Under the pieces are notes generated by a model. That model made no database searches. It had not been told where the DNA came from and worked only from the letters and a program-made list of their open reading frames with translations. A program made the position numbers and the translations under genes. From a virus: a DNA stretch of 64,000 nt. Where the stretch lies: IMG/VR virus record IMGVR_UViG_3300035188_001352, positions 54,938 through 118,937 of that record; one strand, 5' to 3'. Shown in pieces: positions 42,208 through 50,718 of this stretch; within the stretch, counting starts at the first letter, position 1; each line of letters opens with the position of its first letter.

Positions 42208-42489
42208 TTACTTCTTCCGAAAAATAACAATGTCTTCAAGTTTAGAAAAAAGATTGATTAGTTTATCAATGCCCAAATTGATTGATGCTACAATACAAAT
42301 ACAAAATCCAAGAATTGGGCAAAATGATAAGATGCACCATGAAGTAAGTCCAAAAATGTCCATTAATGTCATTTGACGCTTTCGACAATATTCTTTTCGC
42401 GCATAACGATAGATGTATATCAACATTATGCAACCAGCAATAAGGGTGATTGGAGCAAAGAATCCAAAATCGTGGTATGTAATGTTCAT
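42208..42489 (-). CDS. Membrane protein, two segments (93 aa)
   Basis: Hydrophobic segments at about residues 9-30 and 46-70, with several Cys inside them and a basic loop (RYARKEYCRKRQ). Overlaps the upstream gene by 4 nt. Confidence 0.72.
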   Translation of the reverse strand: MNITYHDFGFFAPITLIAGCIMLIYIYRYARKEYCRKRQMTLMDIFGLTSWCILSFCPILGFCICIVASINLGIDKLINLFSKLEDIVIFRKK

Positions 42490-42833
42490 TCAACTACCGT
42501 TAAATTTGCTCTACGTTTTTTGGACATTCTCATAATGTATGTTTGCAAGTAGTCACAGAAACCTTTAGGAGGCATTCCGTTGTAGCTACCGAATGTAGTC
42601 ATTTCAAGTTGCTTACCTTCAAACCAGAACTCGATTTGAGATGCAGGGATATCACCTTCAGCAACACCCAAACGAAAGCGTTGAACAATAAGTTCAGAAC
42701 CAACTCGAACTCTCATTGTCTTCCCAATTTTCAGGTTATGCTTAAGATACCGACAATACATTTTGTAGAAATCTTCAATGTTTGCATCACTAACAACTTG
42801 ACCTTCTTTGGGATCATATACAATTTTCATCAT
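42486..42833 (-). CDS. Hypothetical protein (115 aa)
   Basis: MMKIVYDPKEGQVVSDANIE, mixed alpha/beta with a basic end (MRMSKKRRANLTVVE). First gene after the early promoter at 42867. Confidence 0.7.
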   Translation of the reverse strand: MMKIVYDPKEGQVVSDANIEDFYKMYCRYLKHNLKIGKTMRVRVGSELIVQRFRLGVAEGDIPASQIEFWFEGKQLEMTTFGSYNGMPPKGFCDYLQTYIMRMSKKRRANLTVVE

Positions 42834-42866
42834 GATGACTTACTCTCTATACTGTTTGAATATGTG

Positions 42867-42924
42867 TCTATTATACTATACAAAATGTAAAAGTGTAAAT
42901 GGCTATTTGTGATAACCAGTTATC
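42867..42924 (-). promoter_or_regulatory. Early promoter with a full palindromic operator
   Basis: TTTACA near 42894-42900 and TATAATAGA 42867-42875; operator GATAAC-CA-GTTATC (42911-42924), a perfect 6+6 palindrome 11 bp from the -35 box. Confidence 0.8.
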
Positions 42925-43126
42925 AAATCTTGTAAGTCATACCTACTGCAAAAGCATCTTTGAGAGTAACATAGACCGGGATACACTGATAACCACGTTC
43001 TTTCCATAAGGGAAGTTTTGATGGTTCCCGTTCCACGTGATGAACAGCATCATTACCAAGCTTGTTCAATATCATCCAGCCAAAAAGAGCTTTTCGATTT
43101 TCATCAATATCAGAAGGAGTAGTCAT
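42923..43126 (-). CDS. Hypothetical protein (67 aa)
   Basis: Start MTTPSDIDENRKALFGWMIL at 43126; the longer frame to 43180 lacks support. Ends IPVYVTLKDAFAVGMTYKI. Its stop lies on the operator of the next transcription unit. Confidence 0.66.
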   Translation of the reverse strand: MTTPSDIDENRKALFGWMILNKLGNDAVHHVEREPSKLPLWKERGYQCIPVYVTLKDAFAVGMTYKI

Positions 43127-43223
43127 CGTCTTGGTACCGTAGTGTAAGCGTATGAAATTTGGATATGCGTCTAAAAGCAATAAGAAATGCTACCCACTTG
43201 TAGCGATACTTGCCAATCAATTC

Positions 43224-43256
43224 AGACGACATAGAAGTCGAATACATATGTCGTCT
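43224..43256 (-). other. 10-bp perfect hairpin between genes
   Basis: AGACGACATA (43224-43233) pairs with TATGTCGTCT (43247-43256), loop of 13 nt, no U-run. In the leader of 42923 and downstream of 43271, minus strand; a regulator or processing signal. Confidence 0.5.
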
Positions 43257-43270
43257 ATAAAGATACCACA

Positions 43271-43510
43271 TTACTGTTTGAAGTTTTTGATTAGGTTAGC
43301 TTTAGCATGTAATAAGATTTGTTTGGCCTTCAACGCATCTCTTGACGTACATTCTTTGAGCTCGTCAAGTTGTCTATTAAGCTCGTCAAACACTTCAATG
43401 AATGACATATCTTGAGCGACAATTTTGTGATTAGTTTCACGCCCATCATCGAATGCATCAAATCCGAAACGAGATTCTTTTTCTGTTTTTTGATATGCTA
43501 AAACGCTCAT
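43271..43510 (-). CDS. Helical hypothetical protein (79 aa)
   Basis: MSVLAYQKTEKESRFGFDAF, then a coiled-coil-like helix (FDELNRQLDELKECTSRDAL). Shares ATGA with its upstream neighbour. Function unknown. Confidence 0.7.
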   Translation of the reverse strand: MSVLAYQKTEKESRFGFDAFDDGRETNHKIVAQDMSFIEVFDELNRQLDELKECTSRDALKAKQILLHAKANLIKNFKQ

Positions 43511-43764
43511 TTCAACTCCAACCGTTCAAGGATTTCTCCTCTAATAGAGTGCAAAACTCCTCGACGAACACTAGTGATTTCATCTAAAGGTATTTGAGCT
43601 ATTTGCTCATTAAGGATATCTAATACCTCTTGATATGTCAATTCAATCAACTTATCTGAATTGACATATGTATCAGTATAAGCTTCAGGTTCGCCAAATG
43701 CACCATGCCCATATGATCTTACGTTGTATTTTGCTTTATCTATAAGGTCTGAATATAAGTTCAT
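43507..43764 (-). CDS. Hypothetical protein (85 aa)
   Basis: MNLYSDLIDKAKYNVRSYGH, helical, with a basic IRGEILERLELK end. Overlaps both neighbours by 1-4 nt. Confidence 0.7.
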   Translation of the reverse strand: MNLYSDLIDKAKYNVRSYGHGAFGEPEAYTDTYVNSDKLIELTYQEVLDILNEQIAQIPLDEITSVRRGVLHSIRGEILERLELK

Positions 43765-43949
43765 TATGCTCCTGCCAACATTGCTTTGATTTCTTTACGA
43801 GAAATCATTTGACGGTTCAAGTAGTATTCGTTTCCAGCCATTCCCCATTCGCCATGAATGGTTGTCATGAACATACCATTGAAACTGAATACTTTGAAGT
43901 TACTGGGATTAGATTGGAATGCATCTTTCAAACATGTTAAGCTATACAT
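43764..43949 (-). CDS. Hypothetical protein (61 aa)
   Basis: Start MYSLTCLKDAFQSNPSNFKV at 43949, behind GAGAGGAACC. Compact, beta-rich with FSFNGMFMTTIHGEWGMAG. First gene after the early promoter at 43981. Confidence 0.68.
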   Translation of the reverse strand: MYSLTCLKDAFQSNPSNFKVFSFNGMFMTTIHGEWGMAGNEYYLNRQMISRKEIKAMLAGA

Positions 43950-43980
43950 CTTTAGGTTCCTCTCTTTAGTTGATGGAACC

Positions 43981-44034
43981 ATTGTATACAGAAGTGTTGC
44001 AAATGTAAATAGACAATAATGATAACTACTTCAC
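43981..44034 (-). promoter_or_regulatory. Early promoter with upstream element
   Basis: TTTACA and a TATACAAT -10 on the minus strand; element GATAACTACTTCAC (44021-44034) 11 bp from the -35 box. It lies between two divergent genes. Confidence 0.72.
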
Positions 44035-44049
44035 AATTTTGGACATACA

Positions 44050-44814
44050 ATGAAAGTACGCGAACTCTTCCTAACTGAAAAAATCAATCTTACCGATATA
44101 CGAGCAAAGTTGAACAAAATCATCCGCTTAGAGCTTGAAAAGCTTTCCGGTAAGCTTGAAATCTTTGATGAACATTATAAACCATTAGAACAAATAAGTG
44201 AAAGCATCCAAGCCATCAAAAAGCTTGAACTTAAAATTGCACAAGAGCTAAAAGAGTTTGGTGTAAAGACTGTTGTCATCCAAGGGGCTAAAGAAGCTTA
44301 CTTCGACAGCGGACATGCACGTATTGGTTCTTTCGCAGCCGGGTATGGTGGGTTAGAGTTTTACATACCATTCGATTTGGTCAATAAAGCAACCTACTTT
44401 GGAGATGCTAAGCGAGACAAGTTCATTTCTCTTGCCATTGCTATCCTACTGCATGAACTAACCCATGCAGTTCAAAACCAAAGAACTCCTACAGAAAAGA
44501 GCATCAAACGTTCTAACTATCATGATGACCAAGGGGAAGTGATGATAAAGCCTTACCTTAGCAACCCATCAGAAATTGAAGCACTTGCTGTCAATACAGC
44601 AGAGATGCTAATGAATAGATTTGACAATGACAAGAACAAAATTTTGCACTCTATAGATAACCTAAAGAACGAGACTTCCAAACAAGACACCATTGGCACA
44701 TCTATCACCAAGTATTGGACACACTTTGGCACTTCAGAAGAACGACTTGACCAACGCATTTGGAAGCGGTTCCTCAAGAAGCTCCATCAACATATTGTCG
44801 ATTTTGATAACTAG
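44050..44814 (+). CDS. HExxH metalloprotease-like protein with a capsid-targeting-like start
   Basis: 254 aa. HELTHAVQ at about residue 136 is an HExxH zinc-protease motif, with a candidate third ligand later (the Glu of SNPSEIEALAVN, about residue 180). The N-terminus MKVRELFLTE|KINLTD resembles a T4 capsid-targeting sequence with L-T-E as the cut site. The rest is a helical linker (IRLELEKLSGKLEIFDEHYK). It could be packaged in the head and injected to cut a host protein. Inference from motifs; the cut site is unproven. No promoter of the early type is seen before it. Confidence 0.75.
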   Translation: MKVRELFLTEKINLTDIRAKLNKIIRLELEKLSGKLEIFDEHYKPLEQISESIQAIKKLELKIAQELKEFGVKTVVIQGAKEAYFDSGHARIGSFAAGYGGLEFYIPFDLVNKATYFGDAKRDKFISLAIAILLHELTHAVQNQRTPTEKSIKRSNYHDDQGEVMIKPYLSNPSEIEALAVNTAEMLMNRFDNDKNKILHSIDNLKNETSKQDTIGTSITKYWTHFGTSEERLDQRIWKRFLKKLHQHIVDFDN

Positions 44815-44859
44815 TTATCACTTTTAACCGTTTACATCTGACTTTATTCCTTTTATAAT
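44806..44859 (+). promoter_or_regulatory. Early promoter with a full palindromic operator, plus strand
   Basis: GATAAC-TA-GTTATC (44806-44819) lies 11 bp before TTTACA (44831-44836); TATAAT at 44854-44859, spacing 17. The same module as on the minus strand, so the orientation relative to -35 is conserved. Confidence 0.82.
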
Positions 44860-44890
44860 AGCTACATATTCTAAAGAGGGGAGAACTACG

Positions 44891-45160
44891 ATGACAACCA
44901 AACCGATGACCTGGACCAAATTTTTGGAATCCTTTACAGAAGATGATTGGAAAGAAATTGTTGCTGATGACCAACGATTCAACAAAAGTAGTATAATTGG
45001 TGATTGTCTGTTACGAGAAAAAGCCCAAGAATGGGAAGCAAACATCGATTATTCTGGCGGTGTTATTATGACAATGCGAAACATTTCCCATGAAGCTTAC
45101 AAGTACTTTACCAACAAATACTTTGAATCGATTTACTCAAAAGAGCCATTAGTGAAATGA
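44891..45160 (+). CDS. Hypothetical protein (89 aa)
   Basis: MTTKPMTWTKFLESFTEDDW, acidic, helical. GGGGAGAACTACG precedes the ATG. First gene of a plus-strand operon. Confidence 0.72.
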   Translation: MTTKPMTWTKFLESFTEDDWKEIVADDQRFNKSSIIGDCLLREKAQEWEANIDYSGGVIMTMRNISHEAYKYFTNKYFESIYSKEPLVK

Positions 45161-45495
45161 AAAGACCATTTGAAGTTCGCATCAAATCCCTTGGCTTGGC
45201 AAGCAAATATTATCAAATCGAATACACTGAATACTGGTTTTTTGGTTTATTCAAGACTTGGGTTACAATTGAACAATATCATTACCTTAAAGGTGATGTA
45301 TCATATGCTGGACTTTGTTGGACTCGATGGTTAGGAACCTATCAAGAAGCTATTGTGTTTGCAAAGACTTTGACTTCATATGAAAAAGTTGAAGAGTATA
45401 ACCAAAGACAATTAGCAATCGAAGAAGAAAGTGAAAAACGTTATGCAGAGTATTTGAAGAAAGTACGACCGGTAAAAGTAAAGCAGATTTTATGA
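45157..45495 (+). CDS. Hypothetical protein (112 aa)
   Basis: MKRPFEVRIKSLGLASKYYQ, an aromatic beta-rich domain (YWFFGLFKTWVTIEQYHYLK) and a charged helical end. Overlaps both neighbours by 4 nt. Confidence 0.7.
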   Translation: MKRPFEVRIKSLGLASKYYQIEYTEYWFFGLFKTWVTIEQYHYLKGDVSYAGLCWTRWLGTYQEAIVFAKTLTSYEKVEEYNQRQLAIEEESEKRYAEYLKKVRPVKVKQIL

Positions 45496-47039
45496 TTGAA
45501 TGTCCAATATGTAACCGAAAGCTATCTAAAATTGATAAGCAACATCTAAAAGCTCATGGTTTTTCTAAAGAAGAATACTTTGAACAGTTTGGAAATGATG
45601 CTCCATTTGGATATTCACCAGAGCTAAAAGCAAAAAAGTCTGGTGACAATCATCCCCTAAAAGGTAAAGGTCATTCAGAAGAAACTAAAACTAAAGCTAA
45701 ACTTGTTGAAACTACAAAAAAACTTTGGCAAGAAGGTAGGGTTTCTGATAAACAAAAGAATGGTATTGGACAACGATCTAAAGAAGCTGCAGAAAATGGA
45801 GAGCATTTCAATACTGGTAGAACTCATGAACGTTCAGATGAATATCGTGAAAAACTGAGTATTGCGCTAAATGAATATTATCATAACAATCCAAAACCTC
45901 CACTTTCTGATGAAAGAATGGAGTTTCAAATACCTCACCTAGAAAAAATTGCTAAGCGAAGGAAAGAAGAAACCGCTAAAAAACTAGAAACTAATCTTCA
46001 AATTGAATGGGGTGAAGTTTTAGAAAATAGTGAACATTTCATATCAGGCAATTTTAGATTTAGTATCAAATGCAGTACATGTAATAACGTTTCGAATGTT
46101 GCATTAGTTACTTTGAAAAAGCATCAATTTGCTAATACTTTATGTCATACTTGCTTCCCTCCTCTAAAAGGAGAAAGTAAAGCTGAAGTAGAATTGGCTG
46201 ACTTTGTGTCTCAATATGTTGAAATTGTTAGACATAATAAAAGTATTCTTCCGAATAACTTAGAACTTGACATTTATATTCCAAGCAAAAACATTGCTAT
46301 CGAATATCATGGCTTATATTGGCATTCAAGTAAAGCTGGTTATGATAGGTATAAGCATCGGAAAAAATATGAATTATGTAAAGAACGTGGAATTAGATTA
46401 GTTCAAATTTTTGAAGATGAATGGTTGTCAAAAAAAGATTTAGTAAAAAATAAAATCATCAACATTATTGGTTGTAATGTTTCAACGAAACTTTTTGCAC
46501 GTAAATTACAAGCTAAAATTATTTCATCAAATGAAGCTACGTTATTTCTAAATCAATATCATATTCAAGGTTCAGCAAAATCTAAAGTGCAAATTGGATT
46601 ATTCACTGGTATTGATTTAGTAGCAGTAATGACATTTTGCAGACCTCGAATAATGATGAACCAAATTGATGATGGTAATACGTGGGAGTTATTACGTTAT
46701 GCAACTCATAGTGATTATCAGATTATTGGTGGTGCAGGGAAATTATTATCATGTTTTATAAAAAATAATCCAACAAAGAAAATTATTTCTTGGGCAGATT
46801 TGCGATGGACTGATTATAATAAAAATGTATATCAAACCTTGGGCTTTTCATTAGTAGGTGAAACTAAGATTGGCGTATTCTTTACTAACTTTACTGAAAG
46901 AAAACATCGATGGGGATTTAGAAGACCTGCTCATTTAGGACATGATATTATCACTAAAGATTATTGGGACTCACTAGGATGGTATTCTATTTCGGATGCA
47001 GGACAACTAAAATATCAATTAGAACTGTCAGATGGGTAA
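45492..47039 (+). CDS. Large homing endonuclease (Hef/EDxHD-like)
   Basis: 515 aa. An N-terminal zinc-finger-like CPICNRKL ... HLKAHGFSKEEYFEQFG (as in MucR-like DNA-binding parts), DNA-contact repeats with ERSDEYREKLSIALN, a CSTCNN/CHTC pair (residues ~195-225), then the nuclease core LELDIYIPSKNIAIEYHGLY, WHSSKAG and GIRLVQIFEDEW. A long C-terminal domain of unknown type follows (RPRIMM and ADLRWTDYNKNV). It sits beside the capsid gene, which fits a freestanding homing gene that protects a neighbouring target site. Confidence 0.82.
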   Translation: MIECPICNRKLSKIDKQHLKAHGFSKEEYFEQFGNDAPFGYSPELKAKKSGDNHPLKGKGHSEETKTKAKLVETTKKLWQEGRVSDKQKNGIGQRSKEAAENGEHFNTGRTHERSDEYREKLSIALNEYYHNNPKPPLSDERMEFQIPHLEKIAKRRKEETAKKLETNLQIEWGEVLENSEHFISGNFRFSIKCSTCNNVSNVALVTLKKHQFANTLCHTCFPPLKGESKAEVELADFVSQYVEIVRHNKSILPNNLELDIYIPSKNIAIEYHGLYWHSSKAGYDRYKHRKKYELCKERGIRLVQIFEDEWLSKKDLVKNKIINIIGCNVSTKLFARKLQAKIISSNEATLFLNQYHIQGSAKSKVQIGLFTGIDLVAVMTFCRPRIMMNQIDDGNTWELLRYATHSDYQIIGGAGKLLSCFIKNNPTKKIISWADLRWTDYNKNVYQTLGFSLVGETKIGVFFTNFTERKHRWGFRRPAHLGHDIITKDYWDSLGWYSISDAGQLKYQLELSDG

Positions 47040-47043
47040 TAAC

Positions 47044-47072
47044 AAAAAACCCGCCATGAAGCGGGTTTTTTT
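47044..47072 (+). terminator. Rho-independent terminator
   Basis: AAAACCCGC, loop CATGAA, GCGGGTTTTTTT: a GC-rich 6-bp stem with U-run, between converging homing and capsid genes; may serve both strands. Confidence 0.88.
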
Positions 47073-47094
47073 ACTTTCGTATTTCTAATTTCTA

Positions 47095-48387
47095 TTAGAT
47101 GAATGAAAGATTTGCAACATTCACACGACCATAGTAATCGGCACTATTGCCCAACGAAGTAGCAGTATCGGTAAATGTAGCTTTTCCATATCTTGTCATC
47201 AAGCTTACTTGTGGGTTGTAAGTTGCAGGGTCAAACAATACGTTTGAGCTCATAAGTGGAACGTATGGGCAGTAGAAATAACCGGTATCCATTTCGCCGT
47301 TTCCACCTTTGTAACCAACCAAGATTGGCTCAGAACCAGTGTCATGATAGATGTAAGTGTAAACTTTGATAGAACCGTTTAAAGTACCAATCAATTTGGT
47401 GTTGTTAGGACCTTCGAATGAACCGCTTACTGCTGGAGCAAATACTGATTTTGCAGCAGATTGTAATACTGAAGCAACGATTGGAGATACAACAATCCAG
47501 TTAGCTGCATTACGACGAGTTTTGCGAGCAATCTCGTTTGCAACTTTATTGATTAAAGTACCAAGAACTGCATGACGGTCACCAACATAGTTAGGAACAC
47601 CAGTGAAAGTACCATTCATGTCGAAAGTTTCAACAGTACCAGCAAGAGCAATCAAGTCATTGATGATTTCGTTGTCGATTTCAGAAACGATTTCAGCAGA
47701 AAGAGCTGCAGTGATTTCAGCTTCAAGGTCTAAACCATGTTGTGCTGAAAGGTCTTGCATCGCTTCAACTGTCCATTTAGCTTGTAATTTACGTGAGCCA
47801 GCAGTAACAGTTTGTTTCAATACTTCTAATTGCAATTGACGTCCGCCGTACGCTTCGAAGTCAGCTGTAAGAGCTGCAGTACCAAGAGCCATACCACCAG
47901 CATTGATTGCACCAGAATACCAACGTTTAGTTTTGCTGTTGTTACCAAATACTTCAGTAGCACCTAAATAAGTACCAGTTACTGGGTCAACTAAACCAGC
48001 ACCGATGATGTCTTCAGGACCAGCACCTGGTGTTAAGTTCACAGCAGAAATAGTTCCATCTGGATTAGTAACATAACTAACAGTTGGAACATCAGTATTT
48101 TGAGAGAAAAGGAAACGTAATGAGTACGCTAAAGATACTGGACCTGACATTGGTTGGATACCAACAAGTTCAGTAGCGATAGTGCCAGGGATAATACGAC
48201 GAATCATTGGGATAATGATTTTTTGGAAATTACCAATTGCGCCTGCAGCGTTAACACCAGCAGCAGCAGTTTCCATCAACTGTTGTTTAGTGTTTTCCAT
48301 AATACGGCCCATGTAGGCTTTTTTATGAGCAGGTAATTCAGTTAGTAAAGCTTCTTTGGTTTGTGACCAATTTTCAAAAAGTTCCAT
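47095..48387 (-). CDS. gp23: Major capsid protein
   Basis: 430 aa, shorter than T4 gp23 (521 aa). N-terminal part: MELFENWSQTKEALLTELPA; a likely gp21 cut at QQLME|TAAAGVN; then the gp23 N-arm IIIPMIRRIIPGTIATELVG followed by IQPMSGP; later NWIVVSPIVASVLQSAAKSV and GYFYCPYVPLMSSNV, typical of the T4 capsid fold. It forms the hexamers of the head and is cleaved during maturation. Downstream of the scaffold gene in the head cluster. Confidence 0.93.
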   Translation of the reverse strand: MELFENWSQTKEALLTELPAHKKAYMGRIMENTKQQLMETAAAGVNAAGAIGNFQKIIIPMIRRIIPGTIATELVGIQPMSGPVSLAYSLRFLFSQNTDVPTVSYVTNPDGTISAVNLTPGAGPEDIIGAGLVDPVTGTYLGATEVFGNNSKTKRWYSGAINAGGMALGTAALTADFEAYGGRQLQLEVLKQTVTAGSRKLQAKWTVEAMQDLSAQHGLDLEAEITAALSAEIVSEIDNEIINDLIALAGTVETFDMNGTFTGVPNYVGDRHAVLGTLINKVANEIARKTRRNAANWIVVSPIVASVLQSAAKSVFAPAVSGSFEGPNNTKLIGTLNGSIKVYTYIYHDTGSEPILVGYKGGNGEMDTGYFYCPYVPLMSSNVLFDPATYNPQVSLMTRYGKATFTDTATSLGNSADYYGRVNVANLSFI

Positions 48388-48425
48388 ATAGTTAACTCCT
48401 ATTCAGATATATTAAGATTTTATTT

Positions 48426-49346
48426 TTAAGATGTTATGCCGGCAATTCTTTTTAAGAACGCTAAATCAGCAATAGATTTTTGTTGTTGTTCAGAAATGAT
48501 TGGCTGTTTAGTTTCATCATCACCAGTTGCAAGAACGACTGCGTCTTCTAAAGCTTTGTCTTCAGAAATAACTTTGTCTTTTGCGACAGTAGCGGATGAT
48601 TTAGGTGCAGCAGCTTCTTCTTTCAAAATACGACCGATGAAGTAACCATAAGCTTCTTCTAATTTTTCAGTTTCAACGTTTTGTAAAACAAAACTCATTT
48701 GCTCACGTTTTGAACCAGAAAGTGGTCTTAACACGTCTTGCATTTTAGCTTCGCGAACTAATTGTGCTTTTTCAGTTTCAACTTCTTGCATACGTTTTTC
48801 AGCATCAGCCAATTTACTTTCTGCAATACTTAATTGTGATTGAATAGAAGTTTCATCAACATATGATTTTGAATATTCGGTTACGAACGCTTCAAATACA
48901 CGTTTACCGAAGTCATTTTGTTTTACAACTTCTAAATCTTCTTTCATTTCTTCAAATTCTTCTGAAAGTCTAACTTCCAAGAAAGAATCCAATTTATCAA
49001 CTAAAGACTCGATTTCAGACTCAACTTCTTCTGCTAATCTTTTCTTTTCTTCAACTAGTTTACCAGCGAACTCAGCTTCCAAATCGCGAAAACGTTCGAT
49101 ATCGCTTTTCAATTCGATGTATGATTGTTTTAGTTGTTCAGTAACAAATGCATCAACCTTATCGACTAATGCTTCACGAGCAACAACAAATTGTTCAGCT
49201 AACTCTGCGCGAACTTCCAAAGATACTTCTTCTCTAATTTCTGCACGCTTAGCTTCAACAGCTTCAGCCCATGCTTCTGAGATTTCGGTTTTTGTGTCTT
49301 CGCTAAGTAGGTCTGTTTCTAACAACTTTTGTAAAATTTCATCCAT
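48426..49346 (-). CDS. gp22: Prohead core scaffold protein, gp22-like
   Basis: 306 aa, start MDEILQKLLETDLLSEDTKT at 49346 behind GGAGGTAAAT. Very rich in Glu, Lys, Ala and coiled-coil heptads through most of its length. It would build the inner core around which capsid protein assembles and be degraded by the protease. Position between capsid and protease, and the late promoter, match T4 gp22. Confidence 0.87.
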   Translation of the reverse strand: MDEILQKLLETDLLSEDTKTEISEAWAEAVEAKRAEIREEVSLEVRAELAEQFVVAREALVDKVDAFVTEQLKQSYIELKSDIERFRDLEAEFAGKLVEEKKRLAEEVESEIESLVDKLDSFLEVRLSEEFEEMKEDLEVVKQNDFGKRVFEAFVTEYSKSYVDETSIQSQLSIAESKLADAEKRMQEVETEKAQLVREAKMQDVLRPLSGSKREQMSFVLQNVETEKLEEAYGYFIGRILKEEAAAPKSSATVAKDKVISEDKALEDAVVLATGDDETKQPIISEQQQKSIADLAFLKRIAGITS

Positions 49347-49402
49347 ATTTACCTCCAAAGATATATTGATTATCTAAAACCCTAATTCAAGGGTGCTAAC
49401 TT

Positions 49403-49410
49403 TATTTATA
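49403..49410 (-). promoter_or_regulatory. Late promoter TATAAATA (scaffold and capsid)
   Basis: Minus strand, ~57 bp upstream of the scaffold start; with no terminator between scaffold and capsid it can express both. Confidence 0.72.
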
Positions 49411-49433
49411 GTAGTTACCTATAAATTTGATTT

Positions 49434-49613
49434 TTACTCGTCATTATCTTCTTCAGAAGAAATAGAATCTTCGCCTGAAGGTTTTGATTGAATGCCGGCT
49501 ATCTCTTTCATTTTAGTGGTAAAAACTGGATGTAAATCCATTTCTGCTTGAGTTGTATTATCTTTAATTAAGCTTTGAATGAAGTTTCTTATTGAATCTT
49601 TCGTTTCTGACAT
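49434..49613 (-). CDS. Small acidic protein, possible prohead core protein (59 aa)
   Basis: MSETKDSIRNFIQSLIKDNT, with a strongly acidic end (EDSISSEEDNDE). Size, charge and place beside the scaffold recall T4 gp67/gp68 core proteins; the sequence match is not proven. Confidence 0.62.
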   Translation of the reverse strand: MSETKDSIRNFIQSLIKDNTTQAEMDLHPVFTTKMKEIAGIQSKPSGEDSISSEEDNDE

Positions 49614-49634
49614 ATGTGTATCTCCTAAGTTTTA

Positions 49635-50366
49635 TTACGTTTTTGAATATGATGAAATGACTTTCCATCCTTTACTTTTACCCCTAGTTACAGGAAGAGT
49701 GTTTTGAACTTGAGCTTTATATCTAAAAATTGAATATGCTAAATCAAGTTCTTGACAAAAGAGCGTTATGTCTCCGGTCTCAATCACTTCTCCGATTGGA
49801 TTTTCTAATATCCAATTTTTTGCATTATGATTATTTGCTCCTTTCATTTTTATTTTCATAAATTCAGAATGTGTTCTACATCTTTCAGAGTTTTCTTTAT
49901 TTTCTTTAGACATTCTTTCTGAATTTTTTCTATGATGTTCTGTATTAAATTTATTTTTACCAAGCAGTTTATTACTAATTCGCTGTAGATACTCAAAATC
50001 TTCTTTTGTCCTTCCCGATTTGGTTTGTGCCATTCTATCAGTCATTTCTTTTCGTTTTTCGTCAGAAATACATTGAGCTACACCTAACCCTCCTTGTCCG
50101 CCAATAGCAATATTATAAGTATCTTCTCGCATAATCATTTCGGCATTTACAATTTTTGTCTCTAACTCGTTCATTTCTTCTTCTGAGGAACAAAAATGTA
50201 ATATTTCTCTAACAAAATTATTTCTGCCATATTTGGCAATAGCGGTTTTTAGAAGTTTTCCACTACCTAAATAATTATCGTTAAGATTGTTTGTTTTATG
50301 TTTTCCTATATAAAATTTATTATTCACTATACATATAGTTCTATAAATTAGATAAAACGAATACAT
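49635..50366 (-). CDS. GIY-YIG homing endonuclease (Seg-like)
   Basis: 243 aa. The GIY-YIG core is in residues ~4-95: FYLIYRTICIV, FYIGKH, then GSGKLLKTAIAKYGRNNFVR with a Glu later. NUMOD-like DNA-binding repeats follow (SDEKRKEMTDRMAQTKSGRT and HRKNSERMSKENKE). It sits inside the head gene cluster, a usual homing site in T4-like genomes. Confidence 0.88.
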   Translation of the reverse strand: MYSFYLIYRTICIVNNKFYIGKHKTNNLNDNYLGSGKLLKTAIAKYGRNNFVREILHFCSSEEEMNELETKIVNAEMIMREDTYNIAIGGQGGLGVAQCISDEKRKEMTDRMAQTKSGRTKEDFEYLQRISNKLLGKNKFNTEHHRKNSERMSKENKENSERCRTHSEFMKIKMKGANNHNAKNWILENPIGEVIETGDITLFCQELDLAYSIFRYKAQVQNTLPVTRGKSKGWKVISSYSKT

Positions 50367-50414
50367 AAATCTCCTACTACAATTATTATAAAAATCTATT
50401 TACATTATTAGATT

Positions 50415-50714
50415 TTATTTATTAGTAATAATATAATTAGCTAAAGCTTTCCAATTACCACTAAAACCGTATTTCTTTAATACTTCTTCATCTGCTTCTC
50501 TATACAATAAAGCTGCTAAATCTTCAACATCAGCTGAAGATTTATGTTTTTTACTAACTAAATCATCATACTCATCTTGAATTGATAAATCACTAGGCAT
50601 CCATTTATCAATCTTGTAAAGTATTGTGTGAAAGTCGTCTTCATTCAGAATTGCCATTGCTTTATCAATGTCTTTGATGCCAGCAATTTCAAATAGTTGT
50701 TGAAGAGTTTTCAC
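50415..50714 (-). CDS. Candidate internal head protein (99 aa)
   Basis: MKTLQQLFEIAGIKDIDKAM followed by AILNE|DDFHT, an L-N-E site. The segment LFEIAGIKDID is shared with the 52333 and 52966 proteins, so they carry one packaging signal. Helical. Head localisation is an inference. Confidence 0.66.
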   Translation of the reverse strand: MKTLQQLFEIAGIKDIDKAMAILNEDDFHTILYKIDKWMPSDLSIQDEYDDLVSKKHKSSADVEDLAALLYREADEEVLKKYGFSGNWKALANYIITNK

Positions 50715-50718
50715 TATC

